DNA of 64,000 nucleotides from HXMU1420-13 sp965249965. Lineage in GTDB: Bacteria > Bacteroidota > Rhodothermia > Balneolales > Balneolaceae. The stretch spans positions 2,542,001-2,606,000 of the forward strand of contig OZ252262.1 of the NCBI GenBank assembly GCA_965249965.1, read 5' to 3'. Made by a program: the position numbers and the translations under genes. Under the pieces are notes generated by a model. That model was not told where the DNA came from and did no database searches. It worked only from the letters and a program-made list of their open reading frames with translations. Every line of letters starts with the position of its first letter. Position 1 is the first letter of the stretch. Positions 26,301 through 33,068 of the stretch are shown here, piece after piece.

Positions 26301-26853
26301 CTGCGTTGTTTAAATCTAAATCCCTACCTGAGGAATCTTGAACCTGAAAAGTAAATACACTATTTACTATACCACCTGTTTCTCTAATATTAATTGTTGA
26401 GGGCTGAATTTCTCGAAGAATAATCGTAGCTGCACCTTCAGAAGGGCCAGATACATCGCCTCCTGTATCACCACCATCGCCGCCATCACCACTATCAATA
26501 AGTGTTAATTCGATGGGTTGATCCAACGCTATTTCTAATCCGCCTGATACTGGAACATTAATGGAACCATCTATATATCCGGTTTTACGAATCGACAAAA
26601 TGAGAGTGGGGGATTCAGTAACAGTGAGGCCAGTAAAGCTAAATGCACCATTTTCATCGGTTACTTTTGCCGTTCCTGTAAATTCTGCTGGTGAGGTAAT
26701 TTCCACAATAGCTTGTGAAATAGGATCACCTGTATTCCCATCAATAACGTTACCTGTAATTGATACATCATCGTTTGAACTTGTTGTTTGGCATCCTTGA
26801 TACACCGAAAAAGACACGATCGAAAGAAAAAAGAAAAGAGCTGCTCGTTTCAT
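23332..26853 (-). CDS. Large surface lipoprotein with three Big_1-like repeat units
   Basis: A 1173-residue exported protein. The signal peptide ends at YQGC (Cys21), so it is lipid-anchored. Residues about 30-115 form a carboxypeptidase-regulatory-like domain (GNVIDGNTGDPISQAIVEI), followed by an Asp/Gly linker. Three units of about 340 residues then begin near 135, 472 and 817, each opening with SG-x-x-x-GAA and ETGGIVNS/GTGGIVNS. Each unit includes AVYFSTT-type segments (KPGTAVYFST) typical of bacterial Ig-like Big_1 (invasin/intimin) domains, and ends with VTAPSG or VTSPSG. Such proteins are usually rod-like adhesins or surface spacers. No enzymatic domain is seen. It is followed by a strong terminator and is separated from the MFS gene by 96 bases. 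Confidence 0.85.
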   Translation of the reverse strand: MKRAALFFFLSIVSFSVYQGCQTTSSNDDVSITGNVIDGNTGDPISQAIVEITSPAEFTGTAKVTDENGAFSFTGLTVTESPTLILSIRKTGYIDGSINVPVSGGLEIALDQPIELTLIDSGDGGDGGDTGGDVSGPSEGAATIILREIQPSTINIRETGGIVNSVFTFQVQDSSGRDLDLNNAVDVNFTIVSGPGGGEGIIPQTVKTNAAGRATSSLFSGDLSGVVQIQAEIIRDDVNLTITSTPVAITIHGGFPTQDGFYLTSDKTNLESSNSQETNITAKLVDRFSNPVKPGTAVYFSTTIGSIEGSQNGQSNQDGEVNVRFWCDGNFGQGVVTARTVDENNQEISQTLDVMCSSGEAIILVNPPTFAIEEGGSQRFSLFITDLNSQPMPAGTQVRVIDNDASYDISGNENFTIPNTTVSGDGKTEFEFILDFFGSESNEIVVPIEVTAPSGYITTYNINGNSAGGEISGPSEGAAVIVLLDITETDLNISETGGIVNSVISFQVQDSAGRNLDLANQAQVNFSILSGPGGGEGLLPEAVLTDAAGRASTNFYSGNTAGVVQIQAEIDRQDVGLTIISKPVALTIFGGFPIADGVDIVVDNPNMEVGEETFITAKLTDQFGNPVKPGTAVYFSTDLGSVSGSAFTDDFGLARNPNDGTGIIRLSCIGLNITDDGGTGTLEATTIDENGNEISQSVDFSCGSSKALVAGTPTDFELDAGGTESFTYTVTNMLGNPMADGTTIRVSADGSVLLSGQTFVELGRDQTPGPGTTEFEFSIEEVGNPDDNIIVTIEVTAPSGEVTTYNEIRGRSVADGVSGSPSGAASIILTNVSNDVINIQGTGGIVNSAFTFQVQDSAGRNLDFENQTLVTFSILVGPNGGEGLLPESALTNGSGRVTTNLYSGTISGVVQVQAEIVREDIGLTIRSQPVAVTIHGGFPDLEHFSLAPSKYNFEGYTTNGRTNEITAIIGDEFSNPVKPGTAVYFSTTGGVIEGSATGNTNDQGFASVQLISGARRPNDTETVDGTPFPRDGLGTITASTVNKDNELIEKSINVVFSTSTAVITADPTTFDLPPDGGATFNYTVTDLNGNPMAAGTTIVIEAGGGIEVTGDGNINLGNHIFPGPGATEFTFSIRDIDDESSEPADLSISITVTSPSGNVTSLTGITGTRRKTF
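24403..26450 (-). repeat. Coding tandem repeats inside the surface lipoprotein
   Basis: Two adjacent units of about 1010 and 1040 bases (26450-25441 and 25440-24403), followed by a third running from 24402 to near the stop, encode similar segments. Each contains GGIVNS, QVQDS-x-GR, PGGGEG (or PNGGEG), GGFP, KPGTAVYFST and a terminal TxPSG. Protein-level similarity is obvious while the DNA has drifted, so this is an old internal duplication rather than a recent DNA repeat. Confidence 0.75.
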
Positions 26854-26879
26854 ACTTTTTTAATTTTAAGAGAAAAGAA

Positions 26880-26930
26880 CGGTAGTAGGGTTACACTACC
26901 AACTTAGATAAAATACTACACTTTAATAGT
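26880..26930. other. Two small inverted repeats between the MFS and lipoprotein genes
   Basis: GGTAGT-(9)-ACTACC at 26881-26901 and a TACTA-(8)-TAGTA element at about 26913-26930 lie in the 96-base gap. They follow the MFS stop on the minus strand and precede the lipoprotein start. They could be an operator or a weak terminator; neither has a T-run. Confidence 0.3.
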
Positions 26931-26949
26931 AGAGGAAAGCAAAGTTGAA

Positions 26950-28158
26950 TTAAAGAGTTGGTGTGTTAGATTTTACTAACTCTGGCTCAGGTACATATTT
27001 CCATACTAAAAGCGCTGTTAATACAATAGTAAAAGCTCCGAATAAGGTATTAGACAAATAACCGGAAAACTCATAAAGAGGGCCGGCTAGTATACCTGCC
27101 AATCCAGCACCAATATTTCCAATGGCGACCAGTAAACTCATTAAAGAACCTCGATTATTAGATTTAACAAGCTCACTAGAAAGTGCTTGAAATGGGCTTA
27201 TTCTCATTGCTATCAATAACATGGCCAATGGAAACATGATAAATGCTACCCAAAAACTTACAACCACATAAGTTGTTATCGCCATTAGAATAGCCAAACC
27301 AATGCACGACCAAATAATCATATTTTTGCGCCCAATCTGATCGGATAATTTACCAGCTCTAGGGCCAGTAACCGCATTCATTACACCGCCGGCAAAAAAT
27401 ACCCACCCAATATCCGATACCGTTACACTAAATTCTGCGGCTAACCATGATGGCAAATAAATAATATATATGGAAAGACTTAGGAACATTAGCAAATATG
27501 AGAAGGCAACAGCTTTTATATCACGATTTTTTAATAAATCACGATATTTTATAAATGAATTCTTAAATGTGATTTTGGCTTTTTGAAGAACAACGTCAGG
27601 TTGCGGTACATATATTAGGACAAGAAAAAATGTTATTCCCATTATTATACCAAATAACATAAATGGAAATTTAAAGCCATAAGCCTCGGCTAAATATGTA
27701 CCCATAGGTATACCAAGAATTTGTCCCATGGCAATTCCGCTCATAATCCAACCATTAGCCCAACCTCTTTTTTCATAAGGGAAATAATCACCTACATAAG
27801 AAACTGCAGCACCACTTAACATACCACCAGCCATACCAGCGCAGGCTCTTAATACAATAAGTGATAGAAAAGTATCAGCTATACCATGCAATAAGAGGAA
27901 TAAGGTCATACTTGAGCTGCCTAATAACAAGATCTTACGTCGGCCAATTTTGTCTGAGAGTGGACCAACGATGATAGCACAAATCCCGAGCATTGTAGCA
28001 TAAACAGTGATTAAATTACCTAATAAACTCACTGAAGTACCGAGCTCAGCGCCAATTTTTGGTAAGATAGGAGCGATAATCATCACCTGACTACTGGCGG
28101 CAAAAACTAATAACCATAAAGGAAAAATAATAAAATAGGGATTGCCCTTATCTTTCAT
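26950..28158 (-). CDS. Major facilitator superfamily transporter
   Basis: A 402-residue inner-membrane carrier with 12 predicted helices. The loop after helix 2 carries the MFS motif A as GPLSDKIGRRKILL (about residues 64-77), partly repeated in the second half as GKLSDQIGRKNMI. The RACAGMAGGMLSGAAVSYVGDYFP segment resembles drug-efflux members (DHA1 type). Substrate unknown. It is divergent from the first pilin-like gene across 245 bases, and the gene downstream on the same strand is the large lipoprotein. Confidence 0.9.
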   Translation of the reverse strand: MKDKGNPYFIIFPLWLLVFAASSQVMIIAPILPKIGAELGTSVSLLGNLITVYATMLGICAIIVGPLSDKIGRRKILLLGSSSMTLFLLLHGIADTFLSLIVLRACAGMAGGMLSGAAVSYVGDYFPYEKRGWANGWIMSGIAMGQILGIPMGTYLAEAYGFKFPFMLFGIIMGITFFLVLIYVPQPDVVLQKAKITFKNSFIKYRDLLKNRDIKAVAFSYLLMFLSLSIYIIYLPSWLAAEFSVTVSDIGWVFFAGGVMNAVTGPRAGKLSDQIGRKNMIIWSCIGLAILMAITTYVVVSFWVAFIMFPLAMLLIAMRISPFQALSSELVKSNNRGSLMSLLVAIGNIGAGLAGILAGPLYEFSGYLSNTLFGAFTIVLTALLVWKYVPEPELVKSNTPTL

Positions 28159-28403
28159 TAATTCGTGCCGATAAACAGATGAAGAGAGATAAAATCATAG
28201 ATTTTGGTGTTATGAGAATTTAATATGAAATATTCATCAATGTTTTATTAGTTTGTAACATCATCTACCACTTTTACTCATAGTAACAGTGTAATAAAAT
28301 CGGCTAAGAATATTCTAATTTTGTTTTAAAAGAGTATTTCTGAACTTGTTTTCAAACTTAAAAGTTTAAATAAACAATAAATAAAAATACCTAGGAGATC
28401 ATC
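28159..28403. promoter_or_regulatory. Upstream region of the pilus-like locus
   Basis: A 245-base AT-rich gap between the divergent MFS and pilin-like genes. It ends in a strong ribosome-binding site (CTAGGAG, about 28390-28396) seven bases before the pilin ATG. A palindrome AAACTT-AA-AAGTTT (28354-28367) lies in the probable leader. No promoter matches the consensus cleanly. I see no ORF or RNA gene. Confidence 0.45.
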
Positions 28404-28811
28404 ATGGGTCAACAACAATTACTTCTCGTAATTCTAGTAACAATAATCGTTGGAATCGCAACAGTAGTAGCGATCAATACTTTCTCAAGCGCAGCTGATT
28501 CAGCTAACTTGGATGCAGTTCGACAAGATTTAGCGCAAATTGCTTCTTCTTCTCAAGCTTATTACATCAAACCAACCATGCTTGGTGGTGGTGGTAATAC
28601 CTTTACTGGTCTTACATTCAACAATATTACTTTCCCGGCAGATTCTATCTATAATAGTGCTGCTTCTGCTGCGAATGCAAATGGATCTTATGTACTTACT
28701 ACTGTAGGTGCTCAATCTGTTACAGTAACTGCTACTCCATCTAGTGGGGCGGTTACAAGTATTGTGGCTACTGTTACTCCGGATAACATGACACAGACTA
28801 CAAATCAGTAA
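28404..28811 (+). CDS. Atypical type IV pilin-like protein, probable major subunit
   Basis: A 135-residue protein opening MGQQQLLLVILVTIIVGIAT: Met-Gly, three glutamines, then a 20-residue hydrophobic helix that continues into an amphipathic helix (FSSAADSANLDAVRQDLAQIA), as in type IV pilins. It differs from the norm: there is no basic leader, and the +5 glutamate of the mature pilin is absent; Gly2 could be the residue before a cleavage site. The globular part is small and Thr/Ser/Val-rich, with the motif YYIKPTMLGGGGNTF shared with the next gene. A strong Shine-Dalgarno sequence, a following terminator and its position at the head of a secretion/pilus operon all fit an abundant structural subunit. 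Function is inferred from context. Confidence 0.75.
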   Translation: MGQQQLLLVILVTIIVGIATVVAINTFSSAADSANLDAVRQDLAQIASSSQAYYIKPTMLGGGGNTFTGLTFNNITFPADSIYNSAASAANANGSYVLTTVGAQSVTVTATPSSGAVTSIVATVTPDNMTQTTNQ

Positions 28812-28837
28812 TGGTTTCTGAATAAACCAATTGTGAA

Positions 28838-28868
28838 AAGCTTCTTCGTTTGAAGGAGCTTTTTTTTT
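28838..28868 (+). terminator. Intrinsic terminator between the two pilin-like genes
   Basis: AAGCTTCTTC (28838-28847) pairs with GAAGGAGCTT (28852-28861) over ten pairs, one of them G-U, around a GTTT loop, followed by a run of T to 28868. The next gene starts at 28874 on the same strand with no room for a separate promoter beyond the hairpin. It probably lets most transcripts end after the first pilin gene while some read through into the assembly genes. Confidence 0.88.
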
Positions 28869-28873
28869 AAGCT

Positions 28874-29239
28874 ATGGGACAACAACAACTAATGTTAATG
28901 CTTATTGTAACAGTCATTGTAGCTGTAATGACTGTTGTTGCAATTACGTTGTTTGGTGACTCTAGAGATGAATCAATAAAAGATATAATAAGACAAGATT
29001 TGATGGAGGCCGCCACAATTGGGCAAATGTATTATAAAAAACCGACAATGTTGGGTGGTGGTGGAGAGTCATTTAACAATATTACGCTTTTCGATATCCA
29101 GCTCGATTCAGCCAATGCTGTAACAGTATTTGAAATATCAGAAGCCGCTAATACCTATTTTAAACTAACTGCAACGCCTTTAAGTGGGCTTGACCCATTT
29201 ACCGCAGTAGTGTATGTTGATGAAGTTATTTGGGAGTAA
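28874..29239 (+). CDS. Atypical type IV pilin-like protein, minor subunit
   Basis: A 121-residue paralogue of the preceding protein: MGQQQLMLMLIVTVIVAVMTVVAI, then a polar helix (RDESIKDIIRQDLMEAATIG) and the shared YYKKPTMLGGGGESF. The C-terminal part differs and is shorter and more acidic. It lacks the +5 glutamate and a charged leader, like its neighbour. The start is six bases past the intrinsic terminator and has no good ribosome-binding site, so expression should be lower, as for a minor pilin or pseudopilin. It leads directly (19 bases) into the platform-protein gene. Confidence 0.7.
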   Translation: MGQQQLMLMLIVTVIVAVMTVVAITLFGDSRDESIKDIIRQDLMEAATIGQMYYKKPTMLGGGGESFNNITLFDIQLDSANAVTVFEISEAANTYFKLTATPLSGLDPFTAVVYVDEVIWE

Positions 29240-29258
29240 TAATTATCAGACTTGAACT

Positions 29259-30599
29259 ATGGCTCAATTTCGTTTAAAAGCTGTCTCACAAAAAGGAAAA
29301 TTGGTTCAAACAGAATTTGAAGCGCCAAATAAGAAAGACGCTCAAATTAAAGTCGACCGATTAACAAAAACTAATGGTTTAAGAATTCAATCCTTAGATC
29401 AAAAATCAGTATTTGTATACCGAGTAAAAAAGACTGGTAACAAAAAAACTATTGTTGGGGAACAAGAAGCATATAGTAAAGATGAACTTGAACGTGCTTT
29501 AATTAAGCTTGGGTATCAAATTCAGAGTATCAATAAAAAGCTCTTCAATTTCTCAGGTGGTGTTCCAATGACAGAAGTTGTTTCGTTTATCAGCCTTTCA
29601 GCTGATTTATTGAAACAACAATTAACCTTTGATGAAATCCTTAATCTACTTATTGAAGATACTACCAATAAGAGGATGAAAGAGGTTATTAAAGAAATTC
29701 AAAAAGACTTAAAGGAAGGTAAAGAAGGTTCGCAGGTTTATGGTAAGCATGAACCAATATTTGGAAAATTTGCCGCATATATGCTAAGTGTTGCTTCAAC
29801 ATCCGGAAATATGGCTCTAGTATTTGAGAGCACAGCAAAATTCCTGGAACGAGACGCGGAATTCAAAAAGAATTTAAAAAGATCTCTAATGATGCCTGCA
29901 GTTACTGTATTTGCAGTAATAGGGGTAGTGTTATTTTATGTGGGTTATATATTTCCTTCAACAGCTGAACTTTTCGTTGAAATGGGTATAACGTTACCAC
30001 CAATGACCCAAACAACTTTAGATTTAAGTTATTGGCTTAGAGATAATTGGATTATGCTGGTGATTGGCTTCGTGGCTCCCATTGTATTCTTCATCTATTT
30101 TGCTAGTACGGTTAAAGGAAAATTACTTATCGATAGAGTAATAATTAGGATACCAGTTATTGGTGATTTATTGCATAAAACCAGTATTGAGATATTTTCT
30201 CGTGTATTTTATACTCTATATAGTGGTTCAGGTCAGAACATCGAAGTTATAAGAGTTGCTGCTGAAGCCTGTCGGAATACTTACATGGAAAAACAAATCA
30301 AAGAAGTTGCGATTAAGAAGATGTTGAAAGACGGGGCAGGTCTTATAGAAAGTATTGAAGACACCGGAGTATTTACTCAAACAGCAATAAGTAGGTTCAG
30401 ATTGGGTGCAGAATCCGGAGCATTAAGAGAAAATGCAAAGCAGCTGGCTGAATATTATGAAATTCAAACGACTTATAAGATGCAATCTGTAATTGATACC
30501 ATAAATTTGTTCATAAATTTATTTATTATGATCGCATTAATTAGTATTACAGTTGTATCATCAGAATCAGCGGTTATCAAACCCGACGCCGGCATTTAA
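29259..30599 (+). CDS. Type II secretion/type IV pilus platform protein (GspF/PilC-like)
   Basis: A 446-residue inner-membrane platform protein that couples the cytoplasmic ATPases to pilin movement. Two GspF domains (about 100-225 and 300-430) surround the membrane segments near 205-230, 260-285 and 415-438. The second half has IEIFSRVFYTLYSGSGQNIEVIRVAA and a matching first-half segment ISLSADLLKQQLTFDEIL. The first 95 residues hold two copies of the short motif that usually opens these proteins (FRLKAVSQKGK and FVYRVKKTGNK, each followed by an A/S-x-K-x-(D/E) helix), an apparent duplication. It lies 19 bases after the second pilin gene and 22 before the ATPase gene. Confidence 0.9.
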   Translation: MAQFRLKAVSQKGKLVQTEFEAPNKKDAQIKVDRLTKTNGLRIQSLDQKSVFVYRVKKTGNKKTIVGEQEAYSKDELERALIKLGYQIQSINKKLFNFSGGVPMTEVVSFISLSADLLKQQLTFDEILNLLIEDTTNKRMKEVIKEIQKDLKEGKEGSQVYGKHEPIFGKFAAYMLSVASTSGNMALVFESTAKFLERDAEFKKNLKRSLMMPAVTVFAVIGVVLFYVGYIFPSTAELFVEMGITLPPMTQTTLDLSYWLRDNWIMLVIGFVAPIVFFIYFASTVKGKLLIDRVIIRIPVIGDLLHKTSIEIFSRVFYTLYSGSGQNIEVIRVAAEACRNTYMEKQIKEVAIKKMLKDGAGLIESIEDTGVFTQTAISRFRLGAESGALRENAKQLAEYYEIQTTYKMQSVIDTINLFINLFIMIALISITVVSSESAVIKPDAGI

Positions 30600-30621
30600 A
30601 GAACTAACATAGCCTCACAGA

Positions 30622-32397
30622 ATGGGTAAAATCAATATTCGTCGACATATTGGAGATATCCTTGTGAGAAAGGGGGTAGTCTCAAGCGAACAGCTCGATC
30701 AGGCTCTTCAAATACTTGAAGAAGAACCAGAGGGTAGTTCCAGGAGATTAGGTCAAATTCTGTTTCAAGATATTGGTCTGAATAGACACATCATCATGCG
30801 TGAAATCTCAAAAGTATATGCTTTTAGAGAAGTTTTACCAGATGTTGAAATTGTTCCAGATGAGATAATTGAGACCATCAAAAAAAATATCGAGCGCCTT
30901 CCTGAGGACACCGTTGATGAGCTAGTACATCATAAAGCGATACCATATCAGCAGACAAATGGTGCAATATCAATTGCTGCTGCCGATCCTTCCGATCCTC
31001 AAATCCAGACAATTATTAATAAGCTTAATTTTAAGCAAACCGAGCTTGTTTATTGTAATTATGAGTTAGTTGAACAAATTTTAGGGAAAGTTTACGAACG
31101 AAAAAATGAGTTTCTCGATCTACTCGAAGAAATCGATTACGAAGAAACGAATATCGAGACTGACGAAGAAGAAGTAGACGAAGAAGAAATTGATGCGGAG
31201 ATAAATCAAAGTATGCTCAACTCTTTAGTTGAGGGTATGCTAGTTGAATCTGTTCGTCAAGGGGTATCGGATTTACACATCATTCCAAGTGGGCAAACAA
31301 CTACCGATATACGTTTTAGAGTTGATGGCAAATTGCAATTATGGTATCAACAGAAGAATGTAAAACCAGAGGCGATCTCGGCTGTTATTAAAGATAAAAC
31401 CCGGAATGTTGATCGTTTTGAAAGAGATTCTTCTCAAGATGGGTTTATTCAAAGAGTGATTGACGGGTACAACATCCGTTATCGAGTCTCCATTATGCCA
31501 ATTGTAGGAAACCAATACGATCGTAAGTTTGAATCGATAGTAATTCGGATTCTGGATGATAGAAAAGTAATTCGTGATTTAGACTTACTAGGTCTACAAA
31601 AAATTGCGAAAGACAATTTTGTTAAATCCATTCAACAACCGTCTGGTATCGTAATAATCACGGGACCGACCGGTAGTGGTAAATCTACTACGTTGGTTGC
31701 TGCTTTGTATTATGTAATTGATCCTACTAAAAACGTACTAACCGTTGAGGAACCCGTAGAATATATTATAGATGGCGCACGGCAATTAAAGATTTCTACA
31801 TCGATGAGCTTTGACCAAAGTATTCGAGGGATTCTGCGCCATGACCCTGACATTGTATTAGTAGGTGAGATACGTGATTTAAAAACTGCCGAAATTGCGA
31901 TCAAATTAGCGAACACTGGTCACTTAACGTTTTCCACACTTCACACAAATGACGCCCCAAGTGCTGTATCTCGTTTATTTAAAATGGGAGTGGAGCCATT
32001 TTTGATTGCCAACGCTGTCAACTTAGTAATGGCTCAACGCCTGATACGGCGATTATGTAAAAACTGTAAAGAAGAATTTACACCCCATCCTGAAGTTGCA
32101 AAAGGATTGGGATTTACAGATGAAGAAATTGATTCGACAACTTTCTATAAACCTGTTGGGTGTGACGTGTGTAGTGGAAGTGGCTATAAAGGCCGTTCAG
32201 CGATACATGAAGCTTTATTCTTTTCAAAAGAAATTAAGCAAATGATCTTAGATGCAGGTGGAGATATAGATGAAGGTGCAATCAAAGAAATGGCTGTTAG
32301 CCAAGGAATGTTGACTCTCCGTGGATCGGGGAGGGAGCGAATAAAAGAAGGAATTACCTCAATTGAAGAAATTATTGCATCTACAATCGATGATTAA
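30622..32397 (+). CDS. Assembly ATPase (GspE/PilB-like)
   Basis: A 591-residue hexameric ATPase that would power pilin polymerisation or secretion. The N-terminal GspE/PilB domain (about 8-160) begins GDILVRKGVVSSEQLDQAL. A short acidic stretch of Glu/Asp repeats follows (about 170-195). The ATPase core has Walker A GPTGSGKS (348-355), the Asp box (VEEPVEY), Walker B ILRHDPDIVLVGEIRD and the His box LTFSTLHTNDA. The zinc-binding four-cysteine motif typical of GspE/PilB is present as CKNC (about 480) and CDVC (about 515), which distinguishes it from PilT. Second step of the locus, directly after the platform gene. Confidence 0.95.
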   Translation: MGKINIRRHIGDILVRKGVVSSEQLDQALQILEEEPEGSSRRLGQILFQDIGLNRHIIMREISKVYAFREVLPDVEIVPDEIIETIKKNIERLPEDTVDELVHHKAIPYQQTNGAISIAAADPSDPQIQTIINKLNFKQTELVYCNYELVEQILGKVYERKNEFLDLLEEIDYEETNIETDEEEVDEEEIDAEINQSMLNSLVEGMLVESVRQGVSDLHIIPSGQTTTDIRFRVDGKLQLWYQQKNVKPEAISAVIKDKTRNVDRFERDSSQDGFIQRVIDGYNIRYRVSIMPIVGNQYDRKFESIVIRILDDRKVIRDLDLLGLQKIAKDNFVKSIQQPSGIVIITGPTGSGKSTTLVAALYYVIDPTKNVLTVEEPVEYIIDGARQLKISTSMSFDQSIRGILRHDPDIVLVGEIRDLKTAEIAIKLANTGHLTFSTLHTNDAPSAVSRLFKMGVEPFLIANAVNLVMAQRLIRRLCKNCKEEFTPHPEVAKGLGFTDEEIDSTTFYKPVGCDVCSGSGYKGRSAIHEALFFSKEIKQMILDAGGDIDEGAIKEMAVSQGMLTLRGSGRERIKEGITSIEEIIASTIDD

Positions 32398-32467
32398 GCA
32401 ATATTTAGGTTTTTTTATTGATGATTTTAATACATATTTAACTGCTCGTGCTAAACAGTGAGGATCT

Positions 32468-32971
32468 ATGAGTACTGGTACTGAGCCGTCGAAGGAGTGG
32501 ATGGCTGATTACATAAAAAAATTTTTAAAGGAACCACCGTTGCTTTTAAAGAACTTCCATTATGAAGATGTATTGGAATTCCTGCAGCTTGGTATCGAAG
32601 AAAAATTTCATTCAGATGATATTATTTTAAATGAATCTGAATACGTGAATTCTGCTTATTTGGTAGCAGATGGTAAAGTTGCAATCTGGAAAGACAATAT
32701 TCAATTAGCTACCCTTTCTGAGGGGAATTTTTTAGGTGAAGCTTTTCTTTTTAGCAAAAACAGTAGGATGGCAAAAGTAACTGCAGAAGGTGAATGTATT
32801 CTGCTTAGATACGAACGGTATGAAGCGTTGAACTTTTTCAGAAAAAAACCTGAAAAATTATTCAATATATTCACAAAAAATATCATCGAAATACAGCAAA
32901 GAAAAATCAGTAATATGAATATTCAATTATTGAATCTTAAAAAAAGATTATTGAATGATTCAAATTGGTAG
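32468..32971 (+). CDS. Cyclic-nucleotide-binding-fold protein in the pilus-like locus
   Basis: A 167-residue cytoplasmic protein with a cNMP-binding beta-roll at about residues 28-125: EEKFHSDDIILNESEYVNSAYLV, then DGKVAIWKDN and the phosphate-cassette region EGNFLGEAFLFSKNSRMAKVTAEGECILLRY. The cassette has the Gly-x-x-x-Gly-Glu pattern partly (NFLGEAFLF), but the Arg-x-x-(T/S)-(A/V) that binds phosphate reads NSRMAKVTA, so binding is possible but not certain. The C-terminal 35 residues form a helix, and there is no DNA-binding helix-turn-helix. Position between the extension ATPase and the PilT-like ATPase suggests that a nucleotide signal controls the machine; this is inference. Confidence 0.8.
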   Translation: MSTGTEPSKEWMADYIKKFLKEPPLLLKNFHYEDVLEFLQLGIEEKFHSDDIILNESEYVNSAYLVADGKVAIWKDNIQLATLSEGNFLGEAFLFSKNSRMAKVTAEGECILLRYERYEALNFFRKKPEKLFNIFTKNIIEIQQRKISNMNIQLLNLKKRLLNDSNW

Positions 32972-33068
32972 AAAAAACTCTATCAATAAATTGTATAACA
33001 ATTCAGGTTTTTCGTAACAATACAGACTTAATTTTATCTATTATATCCCTGAAGTTGGTGGGATAAAC

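Noticed and set aside
23332..26853. Possible CRISPR-like or direct DNA repeats in the large lipoprotein gene
   Set aside because: The periodicity of about 1 kb is coding and diverged at DNA level; there are no short regular repeats with unique spacers here or elsewhere in the window.
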